From: Plantago elongata
Taxonomy: Eukaryota > Streptophyta > Magnoliopsida > Lamiales > Plantaginaceae
Reading direction: 5' to 3'
DNA length: 64,000 bases
NCBI GenBank assembly: GCA_036897095.1
Contig: JAYMSP010000151.1
Location: forward strand, 1 to 64,000
The translations under genes and the position numbers were made by a program. The notes beneath the pieces were generated by a model. It was not told where the DNA came from, did no database searches, and saw only the letters and a list, made by a program, of their open reading frames with translations. How positions within the stretch are numbered: the stretch's first letter is position 1; the number at the start of each line of letters is the position of its first letter. Of the stretch, positions 34,062 through 47,042 are shown piece after piece.

Positions 34062-34588
34062 TACAACTCAAGTTTGGGGCTGGATTTATAAAAGTTGTCC
34101 AAGGATGATTTTCATTGTGGAGCATTTGGTCTAACAAAAACAAGATTGTACATAAGGGTCGAGGATATGATGCACAACAATTCACAGTTGGCTATATCAC
34201 CAGGTATCACGAAGCTTGTACGTTGTATAAGCATCCACCACAACTAGATGAAGTCAAAATTAATTTTGACGCAGCAGCAATCGAAAAACGTCTCAACCTT
34301 GCCGGAATTGGGATTGTTGTTCTATTTGCCAGGGAGATGGGATACACACAAGTGAAATTCGAAGGGGACTGCTTAGTAGTGATTAATGCCATTCGCAACG
34401 GGGAAGTTCTCAGATCAGCAGCATGACCAATTCTGGATGATTTGCTCACTGCATTTGCTTTTGTTCCTCGCAGTTGTAATTCTATTGCTCATGATTTGGC
34501 ACAACAGGTTATTGATACTATTATTACCAATTCTGTTTTAGATGCCTAATGTATTGTACTGACTCAAACTAATCATTTAAAAAAAAAA
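34062..34588 (+). mobile_element. LINE 3' end with RNase H-like (RVT_3) domain
   Basis: A plus-strand frame from 34115 encodes the usual plant L1 C-terminal arrangement: IWSNKNKIVHKGRG, a linker, VKINFDAAA (first acidic site of RNase H), then VKFEGDCLVVINAIRNGEV and, after a stop, CNSIAHDLAQQ. The middle of the RNase H fold is short between IGIVV and REMGYTQVKFEGD, so the domain has an internal deletion. A tail AAAAAAAAA at 34579-34587 ends the copy. Confidence 0.75.
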
Positions 34589-36600
34589 CTAAACGGACAC
34601 TTATAGTATTTCAAGGTTATCATTAAATATCAAGATCACACACTTGATGTCATCAGGATTTTATGAATTATGATGCTTCCATGCATATATAGGAATATTA
34701 ATTATACGCTTTTAATAATTGATTTTTCCAATCAATCATTTTAGCAGGGCCATATTGTACGTCATCACTTATGAATACTGATTTATTTAATCACCCTGAA
34801 AGGTTTGAGTTATAGATAAGGAAGTCTATTAAACTAACACGACAACTAATATCATATACAAATCGGATTATTTATAGTAAAAATGGTAAAATAGGATTTT
34901 CCGAAATGAAAAAGATGGTTAGTGTTTTTTTATTATGGTTAAGTTAATTGGGTTAGATGATGCCAAATGGATCAATAAAAATAATGGAGTATTCAAATAA
35001 ATGTTTAGAAAGTTTTTTTATAAGTATTCCTTTCTAAATTAAAATACACTTTATATATAAATTGTCAAAATATAATTATTTGATGTTCAATATTATCTAC
35101 TTTTTACAAATATATATTGTTTTATAGTTGTTGATATTACATATATCTATGAAGATTGTATACAGTAACATGTAATTTCTTTCAAATAATTGAATGTACT
35201 GAACATTTAATTATCATTTACTTAATATATTATATCACAAATTACTTATAGATATGAAATTTTGTAATAGGTTTTAATAGTTTGATTGTGAGTACTTCGG
35301 CTATGTTTTCTTTATTTAAAAACTCATTAATTTCAGCTATCACTTCAGATCCATTCAGTTCTTCAATCCAATTCTACTCAGATGAAGAAAAACATAGCTT
35401 AAGATTAAGAATATAATTAATCTTAACTAAATTGTATTGTAGTATAAAAAATAAGTAAAATTGAATTAAACTTACTCGAATTAAAATTAATTAATTTTAA
35501 TGAAGAGAACCAAACCTAACAAATAAGGGAAAGGTATTGCAAGGTTATCATAAAAGATTGAGATTTAAGAATACACACTTCATGTCAGGAGGATTTGTTA
35601 AATTATAGTACTTCCAAACACAGGGAACTTATAATAATTTTGGTAATTGGATTTTTCCAATCAATCATTTTAGCAGGGCCATAGTGTATGTCATGAATAA
35701 TGATTGATTAAATCAACTTGAATTAACTCACATAATATTTTTATTGTTAAGTAGGTATATTATAAGATCCATCTACCATTAACAGGTAATAAAACTAATT
35801 TAGCTGATACTCAAGTGAGCTTAAGGATATAAAAAAATTCAATGTTTAGTATTTTCAGCCTCTAAACCTTAAACACTTGCATCATTAGAGTAATATAAAA
35901 AGATAAGGACAGCCTTCCATCCAAATTTTGGTTTTATATTCATCAAAACAAGTTTGGAACCATGGCCGTCGTGTTCTCTTAATTTGAAAATTACTTCAAT
36001 TTAGTCCAGTTCTGTTCAATTTAGTAATAATTTATACCTTACTATAATTCAGTTTAATTTAGTTCAATTCAATAAATTTAAATTGAAAAGGATACGGTCT
36101 CAAATAAAAAAGAAAACTTACTAAAATGATGAATGATTAAAAATTTAGTTGAAAAATATAAATTAAACTACATTATCTTCTATACATGTACTGTACTCCC
36201 TCAGTCCAACCATTCTCATCGTTTTAATTTTTAAATGAGCTTTCATTTTGAAAAAAAAATTTAATTAGGTTCAATTTGATTCAGTCATTTCTATTTAATT
36301 ATGTTCAATTTAATTCAATTCAAATTTACTTAGTTATAATTTAAGTACTTCAATTTCCGTTCAGTTTAATTCAATTAATTCAATTCAAATTTACTTAGTT
36401 ATAATTTATACTTACAATTCAATTTTCGTTCAGTTCAGTAAATTTTAATTAAATAAAACAAAGTTTCATTCACCGTAATGTTAAATGTTTAATTAATATA
36501 TAATGAAAATTCATTGCTATAAGCTAAAACTCAAAATATATCAAGCAAATAATAACATACTTAATGTACCAAAGACAGTTTGAAACAGCATAATAATATA
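34589..36600. other. Spacer with a direct repeat pair and GAACTGAA-type repeats
   Basis: A roughly 190-base segment at 34610-34800 recurs diverged at 35535-35735 (shared core TTTTTCCAATCAATCATTTT then AGCAGGGCCATA). From 36000 to 36440 there are imperfect repeats of TTCAATTTAATTCAATTCAA followed by TTTACTTAGTTATAATTTA (36305 and 36382). A CTCCCTCAGTCC word at 36195 may be a Stowaway end without a partner. No gene. Confidence 0.5.
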
Positions 36601-36620
36601 GGATGGAAAAAACATCTACA

Positions 36621-36626
36621 TTTATT
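36621..36626 (-). terminator. Probable polyadenylation signal of villin
   Basis: AATAAA on the minus strand, about 360 bases downstream of the villin stop codon (36984). A 3' UTR of that length is ordinary. Confidence 0.5.
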
Positions 36627-36983
36627 GGCATGTACATGAACATACATATAGTCTTCCAAACTCAGAAGTGAAAGATGGAGTGATTTAAGGTGAAGAAATA
36701 AAAGGAACTTCAATGGATGAGAAACTGACCAATCAAATCAATAAAATTTATCTTCCTCTTGTCTTTGAACTACAGCGTTGCACATACAGTAGCTGGGAAT
36801 GAAAAAACTCTCTTCAAGCAGAATGCCGAATAACTACAAGGAATGCACGATGACGCATATATATGGCGAAAATGATCCAGGCATGATGACCCGTAAAAGT
36901 AGGTTGTGCTGAGAGTCTACAACTCTACATGATGAAACAACTTGTGTAGTGAGGGGAAAGGAACTTAGATTGAGCATCTCTTC

Positions 36984-39900
36984 TTAGAAGAGATCGACTT
37001 TCCTTTTGTGCATATCCTGCTTCCATTTAGGTAACTTGTAGAAAGCATCTTTGCTCAATCCCAGGACCGACTGGAATTCTTCATCAGACAGATAGGCCTG
37101 AAATCAAATGTATATCGTTCACAAATATGCTACTACAAGTAAAATGTGTGCATGCCGATACACTGCTTTTGTTGTAAAGCCTTCCGTGAGTATGCATATG
37201 AAAATCTGATAATGGTTCTGTATACCAGTTTGTAGAAACTTGTGAAGTGATTAACAGCTGAAAATGGCTTTTAAGATCTTGCTAGTGTTTGCAAAATGTC
37301 AGAATATCAGACTTAAACCGATTATTCTAAGTTGCACATCTGATTATACAATTAGCATCCATGCAAATAATAGTCTGCAAAAACTCATTATGAGAATCTC
37401 AGTTTGCAGTTAGAAGTGATCATTGTAGAAGCTGATTCTCACTCCTTCAATCTATACGCTCCATGCACTTGTTTTTGGGCACCATCTTCCGCAGAGATTA
37501 TTTTGAAGACAAATTAATTTCCACTTCCATTTGACAATTTTGATAAGCATAAGCTTTTGAAACAGTGTATCTTGGTAAAAAAGTAAAAAAGAGGAACCGT
37601 GGTTTTACATTAGTATAATTCTTACTTGAGAGTTGAGATAATATAAGTGATGGATGGAACTAACCTCTCTACGTTTAAAATCGATTCCAGTGACAGGGTT
37701 CTGTGATTTAGCCCTCAGCTGTTCATAGGTAAATATACTCTGATTACAATCAGAACCATTTTCTTCTTCAGCGACTTCTGATTTTGACTCCGAATCCTCA
37801 CTATTAGCCTCTGAGACTGTATCAACTGTTTTGGTCTCCTCTTTGACTTCTTTGGATTCTTCAACCTCAGCAGTATCATCACTTTCCACAGGAGTTGCTA
37901 CAATTAGTTGGAGAAAATGTTAAACAAGTGAGCTAGTAGAATCTGTACCATTTTTATTTAATTTTTTAAGAAATTAAAATATCATTTAACACACAGAATG
38001 GTTTGAGGCAGCATATCTTATGCCTCAAACCATATTAGAATCTGTACCATATAAATCATGTTAATTCAAGATTCTATGGGATTAAAAAAGTTCCATCAAA
38101 GAATGTGCATAAGATGATATGAGTGGAATTTACCACGTAACTATGTTTAAATAAAAGTAACAAATGCAGATGAATGGACTAGCTTGAGGTACAATCATCT
38201 AATGACAGAATGATTAACTGGCATTCCTTACGGATGGTGATGTAAAGTGTAAACTTCTGAAAATATAGTGGTGTTCCATGTGATAAAATAATTTAGTGAA
38301 CCGGTACAAATTACACAAGAAACACTAGGGATATTCATGCATTTTCCCCAAGTATGGTGAGTGCCCAAACTTCTCTCCTCAGAATAGGATATGATGAAAT
38401 GGGATGCATCACGCTGTTGTGAGGAACATTCCAGTATCCGGATACCGAAAATTCACATACCCATATGACATAGTTAAAACTATGGCCAATAGCCTCAGAG
38501 CTTCACATTCCCTATTCAAGTAGGTTAGTTTTTGTAGCGAATAATAAGGTTTTTTAATACACAAGTGAAGAGTACAGTAGTGAATTATAGCATTAGTATT
38601 ACCGGGAGTGCTGGCTCCTGCAACTGGACTTCTACTTGACCGGGTAGGAGAGACACTGGGCGATGATTTTGTCTCTGCTTTCAAAACAGACGATAAAGCA
38701 GCCACTGCAGCAGCTCTTTGTGACGACTGACTTGTTCCCCCAGGCTTTGGAGATGGTGAGACAGCTTTTGAACTGCTAGTTGAACTGAATGCAGAGTTCA
38801 GGGCAGCTAACGCTGAAGCCCTTTGAGTTGGACCGCCATGACTTGGACCATTGGACTTCTCCTGATTTTCAGATCACGTAAAGAAACTCAATATGGTATG
38901 ACATGAAAGCTTTGGAACTCAGGCACAAATCCTATAGGTGATGCAAAATCATAGGTTTTGTATAAGGTGATTGCAGATTTAATAGGGCCAAGCGTAACAC
39001 GGTGCAATAGAAAACTCGCTATTAATGATATCACTGAACTAATGAGGTAAATCATGATAGTCATACAGACATCATGCTGCTTGTGAAACGATGGGTGGGA
39101 ATGTAAAAGCAAAGGGACACTCAGAAGATAGAGAAAAGAACTATCACACAAGTGTGTCAACACCAAATTCGCAAGACCAGAAGATACACACAAAGACATC
39201 ATATGATGCAAGGCCTTCAAACTTATAATGAAGAATAATACCCAAAACAATGATGAACTTTACCTCATGCCCATGCCCAGCGCCGAATAGTAGCATGACC
39301 TTCTTTTGAAATGAATTTCCATGAGCCTGCTTTGAAAACAAAACCATGTCAATTCTTTTATATGGGTTACATGAAGGTATCATCAAGAAAACTGAATCAC
39401 TAATAGCAGAAAATGGTACTCAAAATGAAAATTCTAGCACTTTGATTCTTATCTAATAGTTCACGGTGTAATACCATCATTTAAGTAGTACTAATACACA
39501 ATGACCTGTGTGTTTATCACATGGAAATTACATTAAATGGTCCTGCAACCAATTTAATTTTTTTTTCGATGTGTACAAGTTTAAAACCTCCCATTTTGCA
39601 TAGCAAAAATAAATAAAAAGGTATTATCCAAAAATCCCCAACGGCAACAAGTAGAGCACATTCAAATTATGTGTAAATTAATTTGCAAAGGCAATCCTGT
39701 ATCATTACGGAACTCAGAAGAGCAGGCGTATCAGTGACGTACACTAGCTTTTGCAGGATCCCATGAAAAATAGGTGGTGAAAAAGTTTGGCTCATTTCCT
39801 TCAGTAACCTTGTACAGGGGAACATATGGGGACAACCCATCCAAAGAAGCAGCCATCTCGATGTATTTCTGTAAAAGGCTTTTACTTGTCAATATGCACA

Positions 39901-42900
39901 AAGATGAAATGGAAACTTTAGCCAGTAGAATATCTAACAATACATTACCCGTCCAATATCAAAAGCATTTTGCTTTTCCTTTTGATCCACTGATTGTCCA
40001 ACCCAGACGAAAACTTCAGCATGTGTATCAAGTATTAATATATCCTCTGTTAAAAGGTCATCTTGAGAGAAGTTATAGATTTCCTCGACCTGAAATGTAT
40101 CAGACAGGCAAACCATTAGACTCGATTTTATATGAAGAGGGCTTCATAACTAATGTTTCCCTAGAAGTATATACCTGGAACTTTCCTGCAGGTCCACATT
40201 GCAGCATCAGTCAAAACAAATAGGTCAGAATAAGCCAAATTTAACCATATTTAAGATATACACATAATAAAATCAGCACAGTTAAAGAGTAATGATTGAA
40301 TAAGAAGCGATCTACCTTTGAAAAACGAGAACTCAAATAAGTGAGGATCTCTGACAACCTCAGGTGTTGACTTCTTGCTGGTGTAACTTTGTTTTCCTCC
40401 AACAGCAAACCAAAATGCTGAGCTCTCCGTCCCTTCTTTAGTGTGTTTTATGGCTGACCCAGGCTGATTGATGGTTAATATTGTCAATTACAAGTTGTTA
40501 ATGTTATTATATTTTCTACAGAGGCTCCATAGAACATAACCATCGTAGTTGTAAGATATTAATTTTGAAAGGTCATTAGTAGTAGCTGTTAGTGGAAGAC
40601 AGGAATACCTTAAGAAATTCAGCAATTGTGGCTGCTAACTTTTGCTGTTCAAAGCTGCTCTGGTTGCCATGCCAGTTGAATACTGCAGTTCCAGTTTGCA
40701 GCAGAAAACATTCATTTGAATTCAATGATGTTGCGGCCTAGAAGGACAACAAAATCAAGAGTCTTAGTCTATTGAATAAACTAGAACTCTTCGTACATGA
40801 ATTTCAAAGTGATCAAATATGCTTTTTAACTCTTTAAGTATATTTTTAAGCTAAGCTAACAACCAGTTGTTGAAATATCATTCCATTTTGATACATATTA
40901 ATAAGTAACCTGCAAAGTGAATGCAGTGATTGATAGAAAATTGCCGAATAGAATAAATATAAACCAAACACATTGTGGAACATACAGCTTCAACTTGAAG
41001 AGCTTTGTTGTTGTGAGAGGAAGTTCCAGATATGCGGATTAGAGCAACACCACCAGACGTGTATGTTTCATCGTTTAACCCTTTATCAGCGATGTAATTC
41101 TTGTAACCAGAACTCACTCCACCCTATTACAAAATGATACAAAGAAATCCATAAATCAGTCAGTTTACATGATTTGTCATCACTTTATGATTTCATTTAA
41201 GTTTAACGAACTATAAAATGCACCTTGAGAACCACCATAGGCTGAAAGATAGCTACAAATTGTGGAGGCTCTTTACCTTGATATATCCAACCCTGCAGGA
41301 TATACAAATTTCACTTCACAATGTATTTTGAATTGTCAAAGTGGCACACAATGAGGTACTTCAGTACCTGAACTGGACGCCCCTTCAGAGAGTTGTACAT
41401 TGTAGTATACAATTTGGTTGCCATCTTTTGGTCATCCTACAATCAGGAACTCAGTTTTTTTTAGAAACTCAACCAAATTCATGATATCATTTGAATAATA
41501 CAATGTTATAGCTCAGCGAGTGCTATGTTAACATAATGATGCAACGCAACGAGTCATGTGTTAATATAATATTATAACGCAGAGGGTCTCTAGTTGTAAT
41601 AAATTTTGTGAAGGGTCTCTCCATGTGATGGACTCAATAATAATAGCAGTGCACATTATATGAATCAGGTATGGAAAAACCACCAGATAATGACAAATCA
41701 AATATGGTAAACAAGGTTGCTCAGATTCACTGTAAACTGGCAATCTAGAATCATTTAAGACCTGCACAGAGTGCTGCAGTGCAATTAATGCAGAAAATAT
41801 ATAGGGGGTCAAATTTATGTTTCAAGTCATGAGACAAAGTTAACAAAATCTTTGGCCATTTCTAAGTTCTGACGGAACCAAAGATATTATTGTTCATTTG
41901 GCTTTGAGATACAATGCACTAAATCTAAATGTCTCTCAGACCCTTCTTTACTTCATTTTATTAAGTGGAAGATGGTCGTCCAATTTTCAGTTATGGTACA
42001 ATTGGAAACAGCCTCTGTTGTTGCAGATGAAACCCTGCGTGCATCTGACCCTTTTACTCTGTGCGGGAGCCTCTCTAAAGGCACTTGGGGAACAATTCTG
42101 ATGATCAATATTGTCAATCCCGGATTGCAGCGTGCGGCCGCCCGCCAGGATTACGGGATGGTCAAGATACTAAAGTGATTGTATATCATAAAGCATAAAT
42201 TACAAAATGCCCATATATATATGTGAAATATTAAAATGAGCTTAGAATAGCCAAACTTATAGAAATCCTTCATAAAGAGTCGTAAGGAAAAGCAAAGTCG
42301 AGGAAATTGAGGGTAAATTGGTCATTTACCCCCAACATTCACTTTCTTGGCGCTATCTCGCCAGAAACACAGGGATCATCCGGGAGGCTAACAACCCGGG
42401 ATAGCAATATCCCCAGTGGAATTGACAAACTAATGATGATATGCGACCAAGACTCACAAATTAGTTGCACAGGTAGGGAGAATGTGTCAATTTTTGTCTA
42501 CATCAATCACATAATTTCCATTTATAGTCAGTAAGATGATATTGTACCTCAATACTGTCTTTCCCAATCCAACAACACAAGTAGTAATCATCCTTCTTTT
42601 CATGGGAATGATATGTATACAGTACGATATAGCAATCCCCGCTATAAAATTTACCAACGTCATCACTCAGTACAGGAGTTTTGGCATTCCCATTGATGCG
42701 CCAAACCTGAAACAGGCAAATAATTCAAATCCCATTCCCAATGGTGTATTATAATATGTAAACTGTAAAGCGACAATAAAGTATGTTAAGCTACTAGACC
42801 TCGGTCTTTCCACCTCCTTCGAGCAATTGGGGAACTTCTTCATTCACAGGAGCACTCTTACTTGCTCCCTTCAAGCCAACACCCTGCTGTTTAAGCAAAG

Positions 42901-45614
42901 CTACAAAAAAAATTGCAAACATTTTCAGTAAGTAAATCTCCAGTAAATGTCAGGGTGTCTTAGAACTGAAATGTACCTGCCACTTTGCCCCTTCCCTCTT
43001 CAGCAACAGAAGGCGCTGATCCTGACGGCCAAGACTCAAAGTTGGACTTGAAAGCATGTGTTTCGTAGCCTTGAATAACCCGAGTTATATGTGTTGATTT
43101 TGGTCTATTTTGGCTAGCAACAAAATCCTGAAATATTATTCAGTGAGGTTCTATAAAAAACAATCTAGAGTATGGAGAAGATGTAATTTTATCCTTTTAC
43201 CTCGGCAGCTTGCATAGCAGCCTTTCTTTCGTCAACTTGAGTAACCCGACCAACCCAGACAAACACCTCAGCTCCACAATCCAACAAGTAGCACTTGTTG
43301 TTATCGAGAAGTGCCTTGGAAAGTTCCCCATTCAAGGCCTTAACTTGGCCATCAATAATGCTGAACAGAACCAACGGAAGTAAGTATGAGTGGTTCTCAA
43401 TATCAATAATTAAGAAACACGACCCACTGCACCAGCTCAGAAAATATAAGCAGACATATAAATATAACGAACATCTCGATAGTTTCTGTATTGATGGAAG
43501 ATATAAGAACAAAGAAACTTGATTATGCATTTGACAATATTATTGTTACACACATGTATGGAAAAGTACAAATTAAGGGTTCACATCAACCAAATTAACC
43601 AGAAGACTAGATTAAAAAGGACAAACTTTACAGTTTACAGGTCCACCATCTCCCCCCTCCCCTCCCCCACAACCACAAAACATGAATTTAGATATACGCA
43701 ACCACAACAAAACTGAAAGTGAATGAACATACATAACATTTTTCATGATGTCAAGTGAAATGCATACCAGAGATTATAGAAAACTTGCGTCATCTTCCCT
43801 GGCACAGGATGGACTATTGCCAATTAAAAACGAAACATTATCTTCACATCTGCGGATGTCTGTATTTTTAAGCAACTATTACCATACCAAAGGTATATTA
43901 TGCTAGTAAACCAAAAATCACTTCTCTTGCCAATAGACTTGACTGACTAGGCAGAATAAAGAGAGAAAAATGTGGGTCCTCATACAAAACACTATACATT
44001 TATCATAAACACACAACAACCCAGTGTAATTTACAGGATAACCAATAGCTTCCACTCAGATATGATTAAATAAAACTGAGTAATTTTGTTACCTATAAGG
44101 TTGTGCAGGGGTCTTCTCAGCAATAATATCATCTTCAGTTGCTACCTTCTTCCCAATTGGAGCAAATCCCCCAAATAGAACCCAGAACTCACCAGAATCA
44201 CCCTCGGCTTGTAATTTCCCGTCATCTAACAATAATCATTTATATTACAGCTTTAGACCAAATGAAGGAACGACACACAGACAAATAAGAAAAATATACA
44301 GGGGGGAGAATAACAACAACACCTAGATAAAGGGAATCCTTACCAACAATGGCAACATTGCATGTACCCTCATGATACTTCTCCTTTAAAAATTGAATTA
44401 CTTCTAGTGCTTTGGCTCTTTCTTGAATATTAGAGTTTGCACCATTGAACTGATATATCTTATCTTTGGTATCAAGAATAAAAACATCATCATGATTTAA
44501 TGAGGACCGCAAAAATGGGACCTGTATGAAATGGAGAATCAGTCGGCATATTTATAAAAATGATGTGAGGATGTTTGTAGATGAATAAACTGATTGAAGT
44601 TCCATTTTAAGTCAGCTAAATAGTAGAAATCAGAATCTTTACATGAAATTATAAACTAATGAAGGAACTTTCACATAGTAAAATAATGGAACATACTCAC
44701 CATTTTCCTTCACATATAAAATAGCAAACTAGTGTGTGCTGATAGCAGATTACAAGTACAATTTAATTTTTTTATGCATTAATGGGTAATATTCCTTACC
44801 TGCTTCAATCTTACAACACGTTTTCCTTTACAAGTATATAGTCGCGTTTCAAATTCCTCTTCTTCGACTTTTTTAAATCCCGTGGCAATGCCACCTTCCA
44901 TTGGCATGATACATGGTTTGAAATAAGACAAGAATTTGTCAGTCTCATATCCTTGAAGTTCCCTATACTGCACTGCACGCCCCCCAAGAACAGCATCAAG
45001 TTCGACAGTTTTGATGGCTGCAGTTCCAGCTTCATCCTACAAACAGGCACAATACCTTAAAGTGATTTGAAAGTCACCAACAAAAAGTATATTCCTTGGA
45101 ATAAGAACAGTAAGACAAACACCTGACTAGTATCTTTTCCGAGCCAGAAGTGTATGTCATAAAGATAAGCGCCTCCTTTTCCAGGACTTGTCTGCATAAA
45201 ACACAATACCAGTTGAGTTCTAAATAAACTACAAATTTCAGAAAATAGAATGTTTACATGCAGAGTACAGGATATTGAACAAACCTGTAATACTATATAT
45301 GAGTCTCCTGCGTAGAATTTACCATAACTAGATTTTTCCAACAAAACAGGTTGAAAATTTTCAATCCTCCAGACCTCAGTCCCTCTGGGAATAGTTAAGT
45401 TTAACAAGAAAATTGAATATTCGAAAATTTCCACTAACAACATGAATATAAGGGATCAAACTTGTGAACAATCATTCTTGTTACCAATTGTATTTCAAAT
45501 TAGTTTAGTAGTAGTAAACTTGGTAAATAAAGCCTAACTTCCACATGGCAAAGGATACATTCTCTGGCCGGCTCCCTGGAAAGCAGGTTCCAGAGCTTTA
45601 GCTGTATTAGACAT
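36984..45614 (-). CDS. VLN3: Villin, actin-binding protein of the VLN2/VLN3 class, 22 coding exons, 947 aa
   Basis: Role: villins bundle, cap and (with calcium) sever actin filaments in the cytoplasm. Seen, coding exons 5' to 3': 45614-45559, 45384-45285, 45191-45123, 45036-44800, 44521-44344, 44225-44093, 43360-43201, 43127-42977, 42900-42800, 42706-42548, 41436-41368, 41292-41224, 41123-40986, 40737-40609, 40463-40316, 40185-40175, 40089-39949, 39868-39743, 39326-39264, 38861-38603, 37897-37665, 37097-36984. They total 2844 bases in one frame. The start ([18 protein letters not shown]) is the family start. Six gelsolin repeats span about residues 20-720 ([41 protein letters not shown]); an Ala/Ser/acidic linker covers 745-885; the headpiece is 885-947, with [19 protein letters not shown] and [14 protein letters not shown], whose basic residues bind F-actin. 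Length fits Arabidopsis villins (about 965-976). It is closest to VLN2/VLN3 from memory; which of the two is uncertain. Every splice site except the first donor is ordinary GT-AG. Confidence 0.96.
37937..38050. repeat. Hairpin insertion with 15-bp flanking repeats in a villin intron
   Basis: TAGAATCTGTACCAT occurs at 37937-37951 and again at 38036-38050. Between them are 84 bases holding a perfect 13-base inverted repeat (ATGGTTTGAGGCA at 37998-38010, its complement at 38021-38033). This looks like a small insertion that duplicated its target, or a templated repair product. It lies in the intron between the linker exons and does not touch splice sites. Confidence 0.7.
40175..40185 (-). other. 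11-nt microexon of villin
   Basis: GAAAGTTCCAG between an acceptor ending CCTGCAG and a donor GTATATAC. Without these 11 bases the frame is lost; with them the codons join [14 protein letters not shown], as in known villins ([13 protein letters not shown] in Arabidopsis VLN2, recalled). Confidence 0.92.
41437..42547. other. Long villin intron with possible repeat insert
   Basis: This 1.1-kb intron is the longest within the coding region. At about 41995-42110 it holds phrases (TTGGAAACAGCCTCTGTTG, CCCTGCGTGCATCTGACCC, TGCGGGAGCCTC) that resemble a dispersed plant repeat related to SINE-type sequences. No ends or target duplication recognised. Confidence 0.35.
45385..45558 (-). other. Villin coding intron 1 with U12-type splice signals
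   Basis: The donor reads GTATCCTTT, a match to the U12-class (minor spliceosome) 5' site. Near the 3' end, AAACTTAAC lies about 10 bases before the acceptor CCCAG, as expected for a U12 branch site (consensus TTCCTTAAC), and there is no long polypyrimidine tract. Splicing here joins AT to A, giving codon ATA and the expected protein order [13 protein letters not shown]. Length 174 bases. Confidence 0.85.
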
Positions 45615-45917
45615 TCGGTACTATATATCCGACTTCTGAAACAGAGATCAATGCTTACACGACGTTGCCGAATGCTCTTCTACTCCAATTATTTTCTGTT
45701 AAAACAAACAGTATCAAGAAATACTCGAGAGCTAGCATATGAACAAAAAAGGACAAAAAAGTATTAACACATTTAATAAAATCACCATTGTTCTTTTTCT
45801 TTTTATCTAGGAGAAAACCATAATACTAACAGTTCATTAGTTAAGACTCTAAACATACATGAGTAGATCATATGGAAAATTAAAAAACAAAATTACCCCC
45901 AACACATGACCAGTTAT

Positions 45918-46163
45918 TTTTTTATTAATTAACATGAAATATAGCATTACAATTACAATTGTTGAACAAGACGAATTTATCAATCGATTCTAGATGCAAA
46001 TAACCACCAATCTCTATTCAGAGAATATAATCACCCATTTTGGGGAATCGAACCCGTCACCAATCTCTATTCAGAGAATATAATCACCCTTTTTGGGGAA
46101 TCGAACCGTGACCTCATGGTTACAGGGTGTCTCAGCTTGCCACTCGGCTACAAACGCTTTGAC
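45918..46163 (-). mobile_element. tRNA-derived SINE with 16-bp target duplication, in the villin leader intron
   Basis: Flanked by the perfect 16-bp repeat ACACATGACCAGTTAT (45902-45917 and 46164-46179). On the minus strand it starts with a tRNA-like head: A box TGTAGCCGAGTGG, B box CGGTTCGATTCCCC (near 46090). The segment from the B box through TGATTATATTCTCTGAATAG is present twice in tandem (about 53 bases each, 45980-46087). The tail ends in an A/T-rich stretch (AATTAATAAAAAA). The perfect target duplication implies a fairly young insertion. A tRNA gene is excluded because the acceptor stem and T-arm context do not continue. Confidence 0.9.
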
Positions 46164-47042
46164 ACACATGACCAGTTATCCTTAGATCTATATGGTAAAA
46201 TTACCATTATATACAACTAGAAAACGGGATAAAGAAAATAAAAAAACATAAACAAGGACGTACTATCTTTTACTGAATGTTGAAAAAATAATTCAGTTAG
46301 TATGATTCTTATTTGAAATTATTAGGAATAATATAAAAGGATTCAGATTTAGATGCACCCTGAATCTCTTAAAAAATAGCCTGGTGAACCGAATCATGTA
46401 TCAAGCATCATTTCTTTGGATAACAGATTATTTAGGTGTCCATGTCCCCAAAAGTCAATTTGAGGAAAATAATAAAGCAAGCAGCTTGATTAGTTGGCTT
46501 CCTCGAGTAATTCCAGCCCAGAACAGGATATAAGACAGTTCTAGAAATTAGCTTGATCTAAGAATGGATTAAGTCTACAAAACTGGTAGGGAAATGAAAC
46601 AAGCTCAGAGAAGAAAGGTTACTAGTTCATATTCTGAAAAGTTTTTTGCAGACTAGACTCGATATGTGGTTATATAAACATCATGTGCTCCTTAGGACTA
46701 CAGGGATTAGCTAACTTTACTTCATCAAATGCATGTCATGTTGCATAGGAGAACCAGTTCTCTTTTGCAGAGCACCCCAAAATTACCGGCACAATTAGCT
46801 AGGTATTTTCGAATAAACTGACACGTATCTTGCTCCTCATGGAAAATTATTCAGAACTTATTTTAAGAATGATTATGCTATGCTGAAGTCACCCAATGAA
46901 AAACTAGCTCAGATTGAAACGGAAAGAAATCAAAATCCTTGTGCTAAGAACCGAGTCTTCTTGCCACCATTCCTACCCTATGTTTACACCCTATTCAAGA
47001 AACATTTTAAGCTCCCAAAGATCACCTTGTCAATGAAATTGT

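Noticed and set aside
39774-40223. A 149-codon plus-strand open frame
   Set aside because: It is antisense to three verified villin exons and their introns; the open frame is a by-product.
46090-46163. tRNA-Ser/Leu-type gene
   Set aside because: The tRNA-like head continues into a duplicated body and A/T tail inside a 16-bp target duplication; it is a SINE head.
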